Shown: piece after piece, positions 1-9,598 of the stretch
Layout: the number at the start of each line of letters is the position of its first letter
Position numbering within the stretch: the stretch's first letter is position 1
NCBI GenBank assembly: GCA_015698045.1
Contig: BLAL01000262.1
Location: 374,501 to 438,500, forward strand
Length of the DNA: 64,000 nucleotides
Source: Rhizophagus clarus
Lineage: Eukaryota > Glomeromycota > Glomeromycetes > Glomerales > Glomeraceae
Reading direction: 5' to 3'
Made by a program: the position numbers and the translations under genes
Notes under the pieces: generated by a model
What the model was told of the DNA's origin: nothing
Databases searched by the model: none
What the model saw: the letters and a program-made list of their open reading frames with translations, nothing else

Positions 1-1
1 A

Positions 2-3000
2 AATCTTCATGATGTTAGTAGATTACGGCACTTTGATAATATACTAGACTTCTCTGGTATAAATTTTCCAGCCACACTACGAGATATAGACATATTCGAA
101 GAAAATAATCCCTCATTTTCAGTAAATGTATTTTATCCTGCACCCTTAAAAAATGATAAAGAGCAGGCAACTAGAAAGTTGGACCCACTCCACATATCAG
201 AATATAATTATCAAAGAGAACATCTAGTAGATTTAATATTATTTACTGAAGGGGAGGAAGACTTGAGAGATCGCCGTAATATCAATGACATACCAGACGG
301 GCTAAATACGCACTACTGTCTCATCAATGGTGAAAATGGATGGAATCAGATCATGCGAACTTGGAATAAGCATCATGGGCGAAAATATTTCTGCCGTCAT
401 TGCATGATTCCACCATTTACAAAATTGGATTTGCTCCAAGAACACATAGAGCACAATTGCCATGGACGAAATAATCCTAATGCCGGACAAAGAGAAATCT
501 TCCCCGAAAAGGGGATGCATATTATGAAATTCAAAAACTATGGGACTATGGAAAATGTTCCATTTTATTTCGTTAAGGATCTAGAAGCGGATAGTGATCC
601 GGTAGAGAAAAATATTGTCAATGAGAAGACCATTAAACTACAGAAGCAGAAGCCCAATAGTTACGGCTATACTTTAATCCAAATGGATGGGAAGCTTGCA
701 AAAGAAGTTGTCAGAAGAACCCTGAACTCAATTGCAGAGTCATGGGAAAGTATGCAACGAGATTTGGAAGAAATTATCAAGCCAAAATTGCGCAATCCGG
801 AAAAAATAATAATGACAGAGCGAGATTGGCAAACACATAAGTCTGCCATAAGATGTTACATATGTGAAGAAAGGCTACAAGAAACCTGATATAATAAAGT
901 AAAATATTTCGATACTTCCCGAAAGTTCCTAGGCGGTGCTCATCATGGTTGTGTTAAAATTAAGTGTGAGGCTACAGAAGAAAACCTATCGGAGGCTGTA
1001 TATTGTACAGAAGGTTTGTCTATAGAAGAGGAAGATACGTTCAAAAAAGCAACCAAATGCTGTTTATGTAAAATGAGTCTTCGAGCCGATATAAATGACA
1101 ACAGGGTTAGAGATCATGACCATTTTACCGGGAAGTATCGTGGCCCAGCACATCGTAGATGTAATCTTCTACTTCGAATAAAGCCAGACGAAATTAAGAT
1201 CCCATTGATATATCATGGTGGGAAACATTATGACTTCCATCATGAAGTCTGGGAATTAGGCTTAGTCAGTGAAGACAAAATCGAAATAATTGCAGATAAT
1301 ATGGAGAATTATAAGACGATAATAATTGGTCAGATAAAGTTTATAGATTCCTGTCAATTCCAGTTCCCATCATTAGAAAAAGTGGCGTCTAATTTGTGTG
1401 GTCAAGAAAAGACTCCAGAGCAATTGGTTAAATGTTTCCCAATTATGACGCAGAGCATACCTTAGCATTTACTCCTAATACTCACACAAAAAAGTGAGTA
1501 CCCTTATGAATTAAATGATCCAGAGCGCTTCTTTAGAACAGAGCTCCCATCAAGAAAAGAATTTAACACAGTGCTAGGTGGACTAAACTATTGTGAAAAT
1601 GGCTGTAAAAAGTGCAAACATGAAATAAAGGGTAAAAAGTACAATGGGGAATGTAAGAAAGGGGATTTAAAGAAGGTTGACGATTGTGAGCATGAAAAAA
1701 TTTATACCATCAGCCAGAAGCAATATGAACATGCGCAGAAAGTATGGGAGGAGGCAAAATGTGAAACATTCGGGGACTATCATGATTTATATCTAAGAAC
1801 CAATGTTTTAATATTAGTGGACTCAATTCAGCGGTTCTGAATGACAATGAAGGAAGTATCCGGACTAGACCCTTTGAACTATATAACATTGCCTTCATTC
1901 GCATTTGATATGGCAAAAAAGATGACCAAGGTCAAGCTCGAATTATTCCATAAAGGTCAAGAAGATATGCACGAATTCATCCAATGCTGGATGCGAGGCT
2001 GAAATTCTATGGCTCCACGATGTTTAGCAAAAGCAAATTTTCCCAGAATGAAAGGCTGTAATAAACATAAGGCAAATAAATGGCTTCTATATTTAGATGC
2101 CAATAATTTATACGGATGGGCTATATCTCAATATTTGCTAACAGGAGGATTCCAGTGGCTAGACCTAGACAAATTGCCAGATATACGATCTATTTCACCA
2201 ACTGCAAAACGAGGGAGTGCTTGGGAAGTAAAATTAAGATATCTGGAAAATCTTCATCCAGCACATAGTGACTATCCACTCTGTCCAGAACGCCAGGTAG
2301 TTAAGCGTAATGAGCTTAGTCCATATCAAAATAATGACCTAATTGATAAACTGAATGGTGGCAAATTTGCGGAGACAGAAAAATTGGTGGCAACGTTGGA
2401 GACTAAAGACCGATATATTATCCATTATCGAAATCTCCAGCAATGCCTCGAACTAGGAATGGAGCTCGAGCATGTTTATCGAGTATTAGAATTTGATCAG
2501 TCTCCCTGGCTGGAGCCATACATTACAGCCAATACGATACGACGTCATGACACAAAAAATGCATTCGAAAAAGATCTATGGAAATTAATGAACAATGCTG
2601 TATTCGGAAAGACTATGGAGGACGTCCAACGTCGCACATGGGTAGATTTAGTACGACCAATAGGAGAGGAACATTGACTTCGCAAAATGTTAGCAGATCC
2701 AGCACTAGTTGGTCGTAAGATATTTCATGGAAGCAATCTTATAGCAGTACATCGAAAGCAGACAAATGTTGTACCAAATAAGCCAATCTATGTCAGGGCT
2801 TCGATTTTAGATCTTAGTAAGTATTATATGTATAATTTCTGGTATAACCATATCAAGCGCAAGTATGGGGATCGTGCAAAATTATGCTATACTGATACAG
2901 ACTCACTAATTATCAAAATTGAGACTGAGGACGTCTATGCCGACATGATTGAGGATGCAGACCTCTATGATTTTAGTGATTATCCTGAAGACCATCCATT

Positions 3001-3490
3001 ACTAGAAAAGCTCCCACCAGACCAATGGGTAATTCTTCCTGATGGTACACGTGAGCTAAATAATAAGAAAGTGATCGGAAAGTGGAAAGATGAATTTGCA
3101 GGAACCCGTGCATTAAAATACGCTGGAAATTGATCAAAGTCTTATGCATTGGAAACTGAAGATGAGTATAAAAATGTACAGAAGGCTAAGGGTCTCAAAA
3201 AATCTCTCGTCAAAAAAGAGCTAACCATTGATATTTATGAGTGCTGTATTCTAGAAGGTGTGGAGGATAAGCCTCAGACTGCAAACTTCTTACGATGTGA
3301 AAGATTCGTCCCATATATAATCCGCCAGACAAAAAGGAGTATCAACCCACTTGACTCCAAGAGATGGATATTAAATGACCGGGTAACAACATGGGCAATT
3401 GGGGATTGTCGAATTCTGGCATATTTATCTGCATTGGAACAATATGGGAATGATATTCCTCAAGAAATATTGGCGGATTTGGGTTTATAA
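2..3490 (+). pseudogene. Family B DNA polymerase of Polinton/Maverick type with endonuclease VII-like zinc domain (element A), 5' end outside the window
   Basis: One frame runs from base 2 to the TAA at 3488, interrupted only by in-frame stops at 887, 1463, 1838, 2000, 2675 and 3131 (five TGA, one TAG), with no frameshift. In order I see a C2H2-like finger (about 390-465), an exonuclease-like segment (VPFYFVKDLEADSD, about 553), two Cys/His zinc units (about 853-960 and 1055-1160, the second with VRDHDHFTGKYRG and AHRRCN as in endonuclease VII-like domains), IPLIYHGGKHYDFH (about 1200), motif A (LYLDANNLYGWA, about 2088), motif B (LMNNAVFGKTM, about 2587) and motif C (CYTDTDSL, about 2885). 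The family copies linear DNA, usually by protein priming. The palm motifs look intact. Several stops fall where the family has Arg, consistent with CGA to TGA. The gene is probably dead unless stops are read through. It is followed at 117 bp by the small helical gene. Confidence 0.88.
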
Positions 3491-3606
3491 AAGATAGGCT
3501 CAGCTATCACATCTAATATTATAATATTCTTTTTTTTCTAGAATTTTTTATTTACAATTTAAACTAACCATTTTATTATACAGCAAAGACTTAGTGTTAG
3601 CATACA

Positions 3607-4008
3607 ATGATAGATAATATTCCAGCGAGTGATATTCCAGCAAGCCATATTTCATGGAAAAGAATTGAGGAGGCACAAATCAGAATAATAAGAGAGGCAT
3701 TATGCCTTCGCTATAAAAAAGATAGTAAGCTAGTTAGTGAATATGCTGGCTATGTAAAAAATTTGCGACAATCGGATGACCAAGAAGAATATATAAAGTC
3801 AACTGCCATCATGCTCTTTCCGAATGAAGATGCATATAATAGAAAGATGGCTAGATATTGAAAATGGTATCAGAATAAAAAGGACCTTTTTGCTAGTATT
3901 GAAAATCTATACAGCCTATTCTATTCAATATCTAAAGAAGAGCAACCTATGGCTGAAGAAGAAATTGACAAAACAATAGAAGAACTAATTGCAGATGAAG
4001 CCGAATAA
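3607..4008 (+). pseudogene. Small conserved helical protein (element A copy), one in-frame TGA
   Basis: A frame of 133 codons starts at ATG 3607 and ends at TAA 4006, with a TGA at 3859. It aligns with the genes at 30279-30662 and 37434-37817: an N-terminal helix, a basic segment ending in K-x-LRQ-x-(D/E)D-x-x-EY, a strongly conserved (T/I)(I/M)(L/F)FPNE motif, then an acidic C-terminal helix. I know no family for it. In all three copies it converges tail-to-tail on the integrase; here the two stop codons are 2 bp apart. That fixed arrangement is the best evidence that it is a real component of the element. Its function is unknown; a small charged helical protein could be structural or an integrase or polymerase accessory factor, but that is a guess. 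Confidence 0.7.
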
Positions 4009-4010
4009 AT

Positions 4011-5143
4011 TTAATTCGCATGCACCCACTGGGGCGGATACTCAACATCAGGAGGAACTATTTGAAGCTCCTCTCTTACAAAAGACTTTTCCAGGCCATT
4101 GCCCTCATCATCTATTAGCCAGTACAAGACCGGCTGATTTTTTTGTATTAAAGATTCACGGATCTGATAAATCTTAGAAGACCAATTCATATCAGTTGCG
4201 CGTCTTTTTCCTCCCTCATATTCGCTAGAATCAAGCAGATATATAACAGAACTATCATAAGATAATCTTTCTTCGTCATACCCCATAGGACCTTTTCGAG
4301 GTTTGGAAGGCTTGGCGAAGACATTTTTCTTTTTTATGGCCTCAGCAGGAGACATACCAAGTAAGCGGGTTACAGAGTTATTAAGATCTTCTACTATTGA
4401 GTCAACAATACCAGGCAGATCATCTAACTCTATTATATTAGAAGAGGTATCCAATAAGCCATATGCATCAAGAATACTATAGAATCATACTTGAAATGTT
4501 TTGTTAGATCTTTCAATAATACCCATAGTTTTCTTAGACTTAGCCTTTTGAATTCTTATACCATGCTTTCTTAGTAATTTTTCGCATTCACCCTTAAATT
4601 CAGACCCCTTATCAGATAAAAATACTTTCGGCCAGATAAGAGGGTTTTTAGGATTATCATAAATTTTTTCCAAGCATTTAGCAATTGTAGATGAAGTTAA
4701 AATACCTTGCATATTCTTAATGCTCTTGGCAGGTTCCTTAAGGGCCACACCAATAGGAACAATTGCTTCATATCTTAAAGCCACATCCTTTACATTAAGA
4801 TAAAAAAGATAAATTGTTTGTTTAGACTTAACATGGTGTGTATAGAGAACATCTGCCTGATGCATCTCATTGGTGTAGTAATAGAGTTAAAACTTGCTCG
4901 TGGAATATATCTAGGATGGGATTTATGTAATAGATGCAATAACTGTCTCTCAAGCCAGTCCCCCACTTCGTCTAAACTAAAATCATATCCAGCTTTCAGA
5001 GAAGCTTCATGTAATTTTTTAGCATTTCGATAATAACCAATAGGTTGATAATAAATCTTTTTCAAAGCAATAGAAATATCAAGATTTCGAGCCTCACCAG
5101 AATCTATAGAAATAATAGGTAACAATGGGAGTTGAGCAGACAT
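4011..5143 (-). pseudogene. Polinton-type integrase (rve, DDE), element A copy, frameshifted
   Basis: Reads from ATG 5143 (MSAQLPLLP) to a stop at 4011. The N-terminal region (IALKKIYYQPIGYYRNAKKL, then DWLERQ and the RYIPRA segment) matches the pre-catalytic part of Polinton integrases. The catalytic core shows Asp in HQADV, Asp in LSDKGSEFKG and Glu in MGIIERSN. Integrases of this fold join element ends to target DNA. The copy is broken: a one-base shift near 4860 separates the N-terminal part from HQADV, and a TGA lies just after KTFQV at about 4485. Copy B at 29138-30274 is uninterrupted and confirms the expected order. The start codon lies inside the first codons of the Gag-like gene on the other strand. 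Confidence 0.88.
5125..5143. other. 19 bp head-to-head overlap of integrase and Gag-like start codons
   Basis: The integrase ATG (minus, 5143) and the Gag-like ATG (plus, 5125) point at each other and share exactly 19 bp. The same 19 bp overlap occurs at 29138-29156 and 36294-36312. Each 5' leader and promoter must therefore lie inside the other gene's coding sequence, unless a downstream start is used. No TATA-type element is evident. Confidence 0.75.
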
Positions 5144-7148
5144 ATCTTGAACAACTAAACAGCAACTTTGATCTAGGGATAAAGTTAGTACAAAAGAAAA
5201 TCCGCAAACTTGAAGAGGAAATTAAAGCCTGTGAGCGATATATTTCCCATCTTGAAAAGAACCTTCAATCCTGTAATGAACAAGTTAATCACCTAAAGGA
5301 TAAATGTAAGGTTATTCAAGGTATGCTTAAAAAATGTCAGGATCATCTGGAACTAAAAGAGGAGGCATTAATAGTCCAAGACAGACGAATCATCCAACTA
5401 GAAGATAGAATAGATAAACTTAAATCTTGTATTCAAGAATTATCTAAATCTAATAATAATCATTCTGAAGAAGAACAAAAAAATATGGCAATACCTGATA
5501 TTTTAATAAATATTGCTAGAGCGCTAGATCGGGTGGAAGCATATATTGATGGGGATACATCATTCAACCCCAAAAATACACTAGATGGTATACGAATCTC
5601 AATAACAACAGCACGTGAACTTATGCAAAGAAATGCTCAAGATGCTATTAATATGCAAGGTTTATACCGTATAGCTAATGAGCGAATCAATGCCCTTAGG
5701 AATGAAACAACAAATCTCAGAAACGAAGTACTTCAATCAAGATGAGGTGAACAGATGTTAACTTTAGCATATAATAATGAGGTAAATGAACGTCGACGTT
5801 GGTGGCAAATAGCACAGGATAAGCAAACTAATGGACAAAGGATAGCTTTAAGAAAGCAAAATCGAATAAATGTATTAATAGGAGAAAAAGCTATTCTTCA
5901 GCGAATAAATCAGAGACGCAAAGCAGAGGCCGAATTAGCAGAATTCAATCGGGCATTTGTATTTAATAGATACCAAAAATGGAAGGGTAGGGAATTAAAT
6001 TCACGACAAATTATCTTGAATTTACAAAACAATCCATTATTAGGAAACATGGCAGAAGCTAGACGTCAACCATTATATGATTCGATAGGAACTATTTTTT
6101 CAAAACACGAACAATATACAGGGCAGGAACCTCCTGATGATTACTTAGATAGAATCTGGAATTCTATAACGCATTTAGAGCCAAATATGATGGCACTTGA
6201 AACTGCTAATGCAGGGGACTTTAATGATGCAATTAAATGTGGTCTTTTAAAAACCAAGTTAGGGGGGAAGTATTTACCAGTTTCAGTCAATGACCCATAT
6301 AATGGTGGAGTTATTAATATTCCAGCTACTTTACGAACATGGATGAGATCCCATTATCAACGAGAAACAATAGGTAGTCGGCAAGTAGCATTCCAAAGAT
6401 TAACTCAAGAAAAATTCCTACCCACAGATTCGCCGGATACTTATGAAAAAAGAATTAGACCATTATTATTGGGGGTGCCAGACGGTGATGCACAAACTGT
6501 AGGATTTCTTAAGAACCACTTATCAGGTGATCTTTATACATGGATGCGAGCTGTCGCTCCTGCTGGTATAGATGCATTCTTCACAGAATTAAAGAATATG
6601 TGGCTGGAGCGTAATCCAAGTGTAAGTTCAAATGGAGCATCTTACAGTCAATTACCTATAGAACCCCTGCCAGTACAGCATATTTCTATACCAAAAAAAG
6701 ATGATTTTAAAATTCGGCTAGCAAGAGATTTGGCATATACAGGAATAGGAACAGATGATGCTACATTAGAAAATTTTATTTATGAAGAACTTAAAAAGAG
6801 ATTAGGAGGTCAAACAGCTCATGTTAGAAAGAGTCCCTTTACACCCAGGAGTGCCTATGCCACAAAGAAAGTTGTTAGAAAGGTAGTGCCAAAAGCATCT
6901 GCAAAGCAAACCCGACATTGTTCAACATGTGGAAAGGCTGGTCATACAAAAATTAATTGTCCTAGACTTAAGCGGACTAAGAAGGTTAATTATGTATACC
7001 AGGATGAGGTAGAAGATCCTGAAGACTCTGAAGAAGAATACATAGAAGAATATATAGAGGATTCTGAAGAAGATCCTGAAGAAGAAATCGAAGAGGATGA
7101 TGAATATATTAATGATGATGACAAATCACGAAATTGCTATGCTTTAAA

Positions 7149-7155
7149 AAAAAAG
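7149..7155 (+). promoter_or_regulatory. Candidate -1 frameshift site A AAA AAG at the Gag-like/protease junction
   Basis: The Gag frame reads AAA AAG over bases 7150-7155 within an A9 run. The -1 frame is open from 7155 into the protease, and the Gag frame stops at 7177. Copy B has the same A9 G in the same frame on the minus strand near 25664-25672. Copy C has A8, so it is shifted. The A-run could also act by transcriptional slippage. Confidence 0.5.
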
Positions 7156-8197
7156 TGGTGCGAAGTGGAGTACCAATAATAAAGAATACCAAAAAGTCCC
7201 CTACTTCCAAGTCTCGTACTAGCAATATAGCTATGGCTACAGATTTAATGTATCAAATAGCCTTAAAATCTTCAATAGCATCATTAGTCCCTCATTGTCC
7301 TAGAGAGATTCTTATAGAAATTTCAAAATTTATTAATATGATATTCCCCAAAATAAAAGACCATTGCTTGAATACAGGAATGCCAAATGATACGGTTAAA
7401 AGAAGGGAATTAGCATGGGAAAATGTTACAAAAAAATTTCAAGATGTCTTATTTCCACTAATACAGGCCACAAATACCGAACAGAAGCTTCTTTTACAAG
7501 TTCTAGAAAATAATAATGAAACTGTTCCAAATACCCCCAGCCCAAATGAAGATATAGTTATAGCAGATTCTACTAAAATAAAGGAAATTAATGCTACATC
7601 CTCTAGCTATGCTAAACCAGAGAGCATTTAACTAGATTATGCCATTAAGGCTTATGCTACAGCTCAAAAAAAAATAGCCAAATATATTGGCCAAAGCCCT
7701 TGGAGATAAATTTTCTCCAAATAAAGGATGCCGATGATGTTGCAACCATCTCATGTAAGGTAGGGGATATAACTATACCATATGCAATGATTGATAGTGG
7801 ATCAGATTCATCAATATTCTCAGAAAATGTTGCTATTCATTTGGGTCAAAAAATAAATAGAAAGAAGATTCATCGACTTAAGGGGGTTGCAAGTAAGTCT
7901 CATTCTCTTGGTACGGTTGATAGTGTTCCTGTAACTATAGAGGATAAGGAAAATAGAGATACCATTTCAGATGAATTTTCTGTCGTCCCTACAGAATATG
8001 ATGATAATGGAAATGAGTTATCACTATTTATTCTTGGAACGAAATGGCAACATCGGGCAGGATGGGAACCCTTAATAAAGGGAGAATTTAAGACAATCCG
8101 AAATGGAAAGACTATTACCATCCCCCTATCAGTTCACAAGTCTCAGCGTAATGTCTTCACTGTAGGGAAAGGGCCAGAACCTGTAAAAAAAAACTAG
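7155..8197 (+). pseudogene. Retropepsin-like aspartic protease region (element A)
   Basis: Follows the Gag-like gene in the -1 frame. The first part (MYQIALKSSIASLVPHCPRE) is a helical linker. The protease has its catalytic motif at YAMIDSGSDSSIF (about 7777-7815), a flap-like glycine region and a terminal FILGTKWQHRAGW segment. A dimeric retropepsin-like fold that cleaves Gag is the expected role. The copy has a TAA at 7629 and a frame change at the A9 run 7666-7674. Copy C has A10 there and reads straight through (33263-34225), so this is a one-base homopolymer difference. The frame ends at a TAG directly after the heptamer A AAA AAC. Confidence 0.75.
8188..8194 (+). promoter_or_regulatory. 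Candidate -1 frameshift site A AAA AAC at the protease/zinc-finger junction
   Basis: The zero frame reads GTA AAA AAA AAC TAG. The heptamer A AAA AAC is a classic eukaryotic -1 slippery site, and the stop follows at once. The -1 frame continues for 65 codons with a zinc-finger motif. Copy C has the same heptamer and stop (minus, 33272-33266) and a homologous -1 frame. I did not identify a downstream pseudoknot by eye. Confidence 0.6.
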
Positions 8198-8388
8198 CAG
8201 ACCATACATGCATGCATTGTGGTAAAGAATTCCGTTATCCCTGTAGGTTAAAAAAGCATTATAAAACAGTTAAGTGTTCAGACAGTATTTCAGACAGTGT
8301 TTCAGACAGTGTTTCATCACAAATCAGACAATATTTAGACAGCAATCAGGAAAAAAATACAGTGCCTATTCGACTATTTTTGGCATGA
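8194..8388 (+). CDS. Zinc-finger tail in the -1 frame of the protease (element A)
   Basis: No ATG opens this frame at its start; it is entered from the protease at the A AAA AAC heptamer. It encodes C-x2-C (CMHCGKEFRYP), then RLKKHYKTVKC, a C2HC-type finger, followed by a Ser/Asp repeat (SDSVSDSVS) and the terminal segment VPIRLFLA before TGA 8386. Copy C (32988-33266, minus) has the same finger spacing, a different Ser-rich repeat, and ends VPICLLLA. Conservation of both the finger and the C-terminus in the non-zero frame argues that it is translated. A nucleic-acid-binding role is likely; an integration or packaging role is a guess. Confidence 0.6.
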   Translation, partial: LADHTCMHCGKEFRYPCRLKKHYKTVKCSDSISDSVSDSVSSQIRQYLDSNQEKNTVPIRLFLA

Positions 8389-8463
8389 TATAACCTTTTG
8401 AAGTTCTTGAATAAGATGGCCAGAAAGTTTTGTACGAATAGAGGAATGAAATGAATATTTTTT

Positions 8464-9297
8464 TCAAATATCTGGATTATCTGGTGCATTAGCACGCCAT
8501 CTATTCCACAAGACTTTGGCATCTTTTTCATAAAAACTAATTGGCTCTATAGCACTATCAATACAGCCAGGATTAATAGAACGGATTCCATCATTATAAA
8601 TAATAATTGTTTGATCTTTAGAATAGATAATATCATCCAATGTCTTGATAATATCTTTAACCGAAGAAAGGATATATTTAAGATCCTTTATTTCATTCTT
8701 AGATCGTGATAGTAATGCAGATAACTTGCCAATCTCTCTATCTTTTTCAATATTAGTTTTATCCAAGGCAGAGATACGAGAATGGTACTGTTTCTCCAAG
8801 TCAGCCTTACTGGATTTATATTGCTCTTCCAGCTGATACCTAAATGAATATAATTTCTGTTTCATATCTATCATACAGTTATTATATCCACTCTCTTTTC
8901 GAGCTAAAAGAGTATCATATTCATCTTTTAGACGTTTGCGTTCTTCAGAAACTTGAGTCTCAATAGTTTTCTTAATACTATTTTCCTGTTGTTGTACACA
9001 AAGTTCACGCTCTTCTAACTGTTTCTCAAATCCATCTAACCGAGATAATGTACTAGAACCATCAGAAGTGGTATTTGCTTCAATCTTTAGCTTTTGACGA
9101 TTTTTTTTATTAAAGTATCTTTCAACTTCTTTAGTAAGTAATTCCTCAATATCTGAACAAATACCTTTAGCCTGTTCCTCAGATAGTGGATTACTTTTGC
9201 GAGTTGTTAGTCGTAACCATGCATCCTTTTTCATGGATGGAGGTAATTGGTTAAGCAAACTCTTATAGTGTTCATTGAAATAAGGTTGGCTTGCCAT
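8464..9297 (-). CDS. Coiled-coil protein of unknown function
   Basis: I take the start at ATG 9297 (MASQPYFNEHYKSL) because the upstream in-frame sequence lies in a low-complexity repeated stretch. The product of about 277 residues has an N-terminal helical segment with KSLLNQLPPSMKKDAW, then a long coiled coil from about residue 70 to 235 (for example LDGFEKQLEERELCVQQQEN), and a C-terminal segment ending in VLWNRWRANAPDNPDI. It is not similar in sequence to the Gag coiled coil. It converges on the protease/zinc-finger unit (75 bp gap). I do not recognise the family, and no other copy is visible in this window. The frame is intact. Confidence 0.6.
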   Translation of the reverse strand: MASQPYFNEHYKSLLNQLPPSMKKDAWLRLTTRKSNPLSEEQAKGICSDIEELLTKEVERYFNKKNRQKLKIEANTTSDGSSTLSRLDGFEKQLEERELCVQQQENSIKKTIETQVSEERKRLKDEYDTLLARKESGYNNCMIDMKQKLYSFRYQLEEQYKSSKADLEKQYHSRISALDKTNIEKDREIGKLSALLSRSKNEIKDLKYILSSVKDIIKTLDDIIYSKDQTIIIYNDGIRSINPGCIDSAIEPISFYEKDAKVLWNRWRANAPDNPDI

Positions 9298-9598
9298 GTT
9301 CGAATAGGATAAGTAATATGTAGTTTTAGAAAATTCCTGGAAGAAAAATATTCCTGGAAGTTTAGAAATTCCATATTTTCCCAGAAGTTTGGGTATTCCA
9401 TATATTTTTAGTAAAAGTTTCCATCTAGAATTAGCCAAAAAAATTGCTGAAGCCTATATTCTGGGAAAAAAATACCAAGAAAATGCCAGAGAAAATGCCC
9501 TCTCTTGTCCAAGAATTGCGAGAAATTATCCTGAAATTTATAAGAAGGAGAATGTGAACCGAGTTCACAATGTCACGTGTATGGCGCAGTAAATATTA

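Larger units (their letters stand above)
5125..7179 (+). pseudogene. Gag-like protein with coiled coil, capsid-like region, CCHC zinc knuckle and acidic tail (element A)
   Basis: One frame of 684 codons from ATG 5125 to TAA 7177 with a single TGA at 5743. Residues 1-120 form a heptad-rich coiled coil (KKIRKLEEEIKACERYISHL). A conserved stretch around LTLAYNNEVNER leads into a retrotransposon-Gag-like region (FQRLTQEKFLPTDSPDTYEK, residues about 425-445). A CCHC knuckle (CSTCGKAGHTKINC, residues about 598-611) is followed by a Glu/Asp-rich tail. In retroelements such proteins form capsids and bind nucleic acid; here that is inference. The frame ends a few codons after an A9 run, where the protease frame opens at -1. 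The internal TGA lies in a short insertion absent from copies B and C. Confidence 0.8.

Noticed and set aside
302-520. Minus-strand frame of 72 codons opposite the polymerase
   Set aside because: It is a shadow of the polymerase frame without motifs or conservation.
2-4008. TGA read as an amino acid (alternative genetic code)
   Set aside because: TGA corresponds mostly to Arg where paralogues have CGA, copies differ in which CGA is lost, and the intact genes end with normal stops. CpG decay is simpler.
8183-8197. A tiny intron instead of a frameshift at the protease end
   Set aside because: The GT...AG interval would be 15 bp, too short for spliceosomal removal.
9389-9592. 67-codon plus-strand frame upstream of the coiled-coil gene
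   Set aside because: Overlaps repeated TTCCTGGAA-type text on the opposite strand, has no homologue in the other copies and no recognisable domain.
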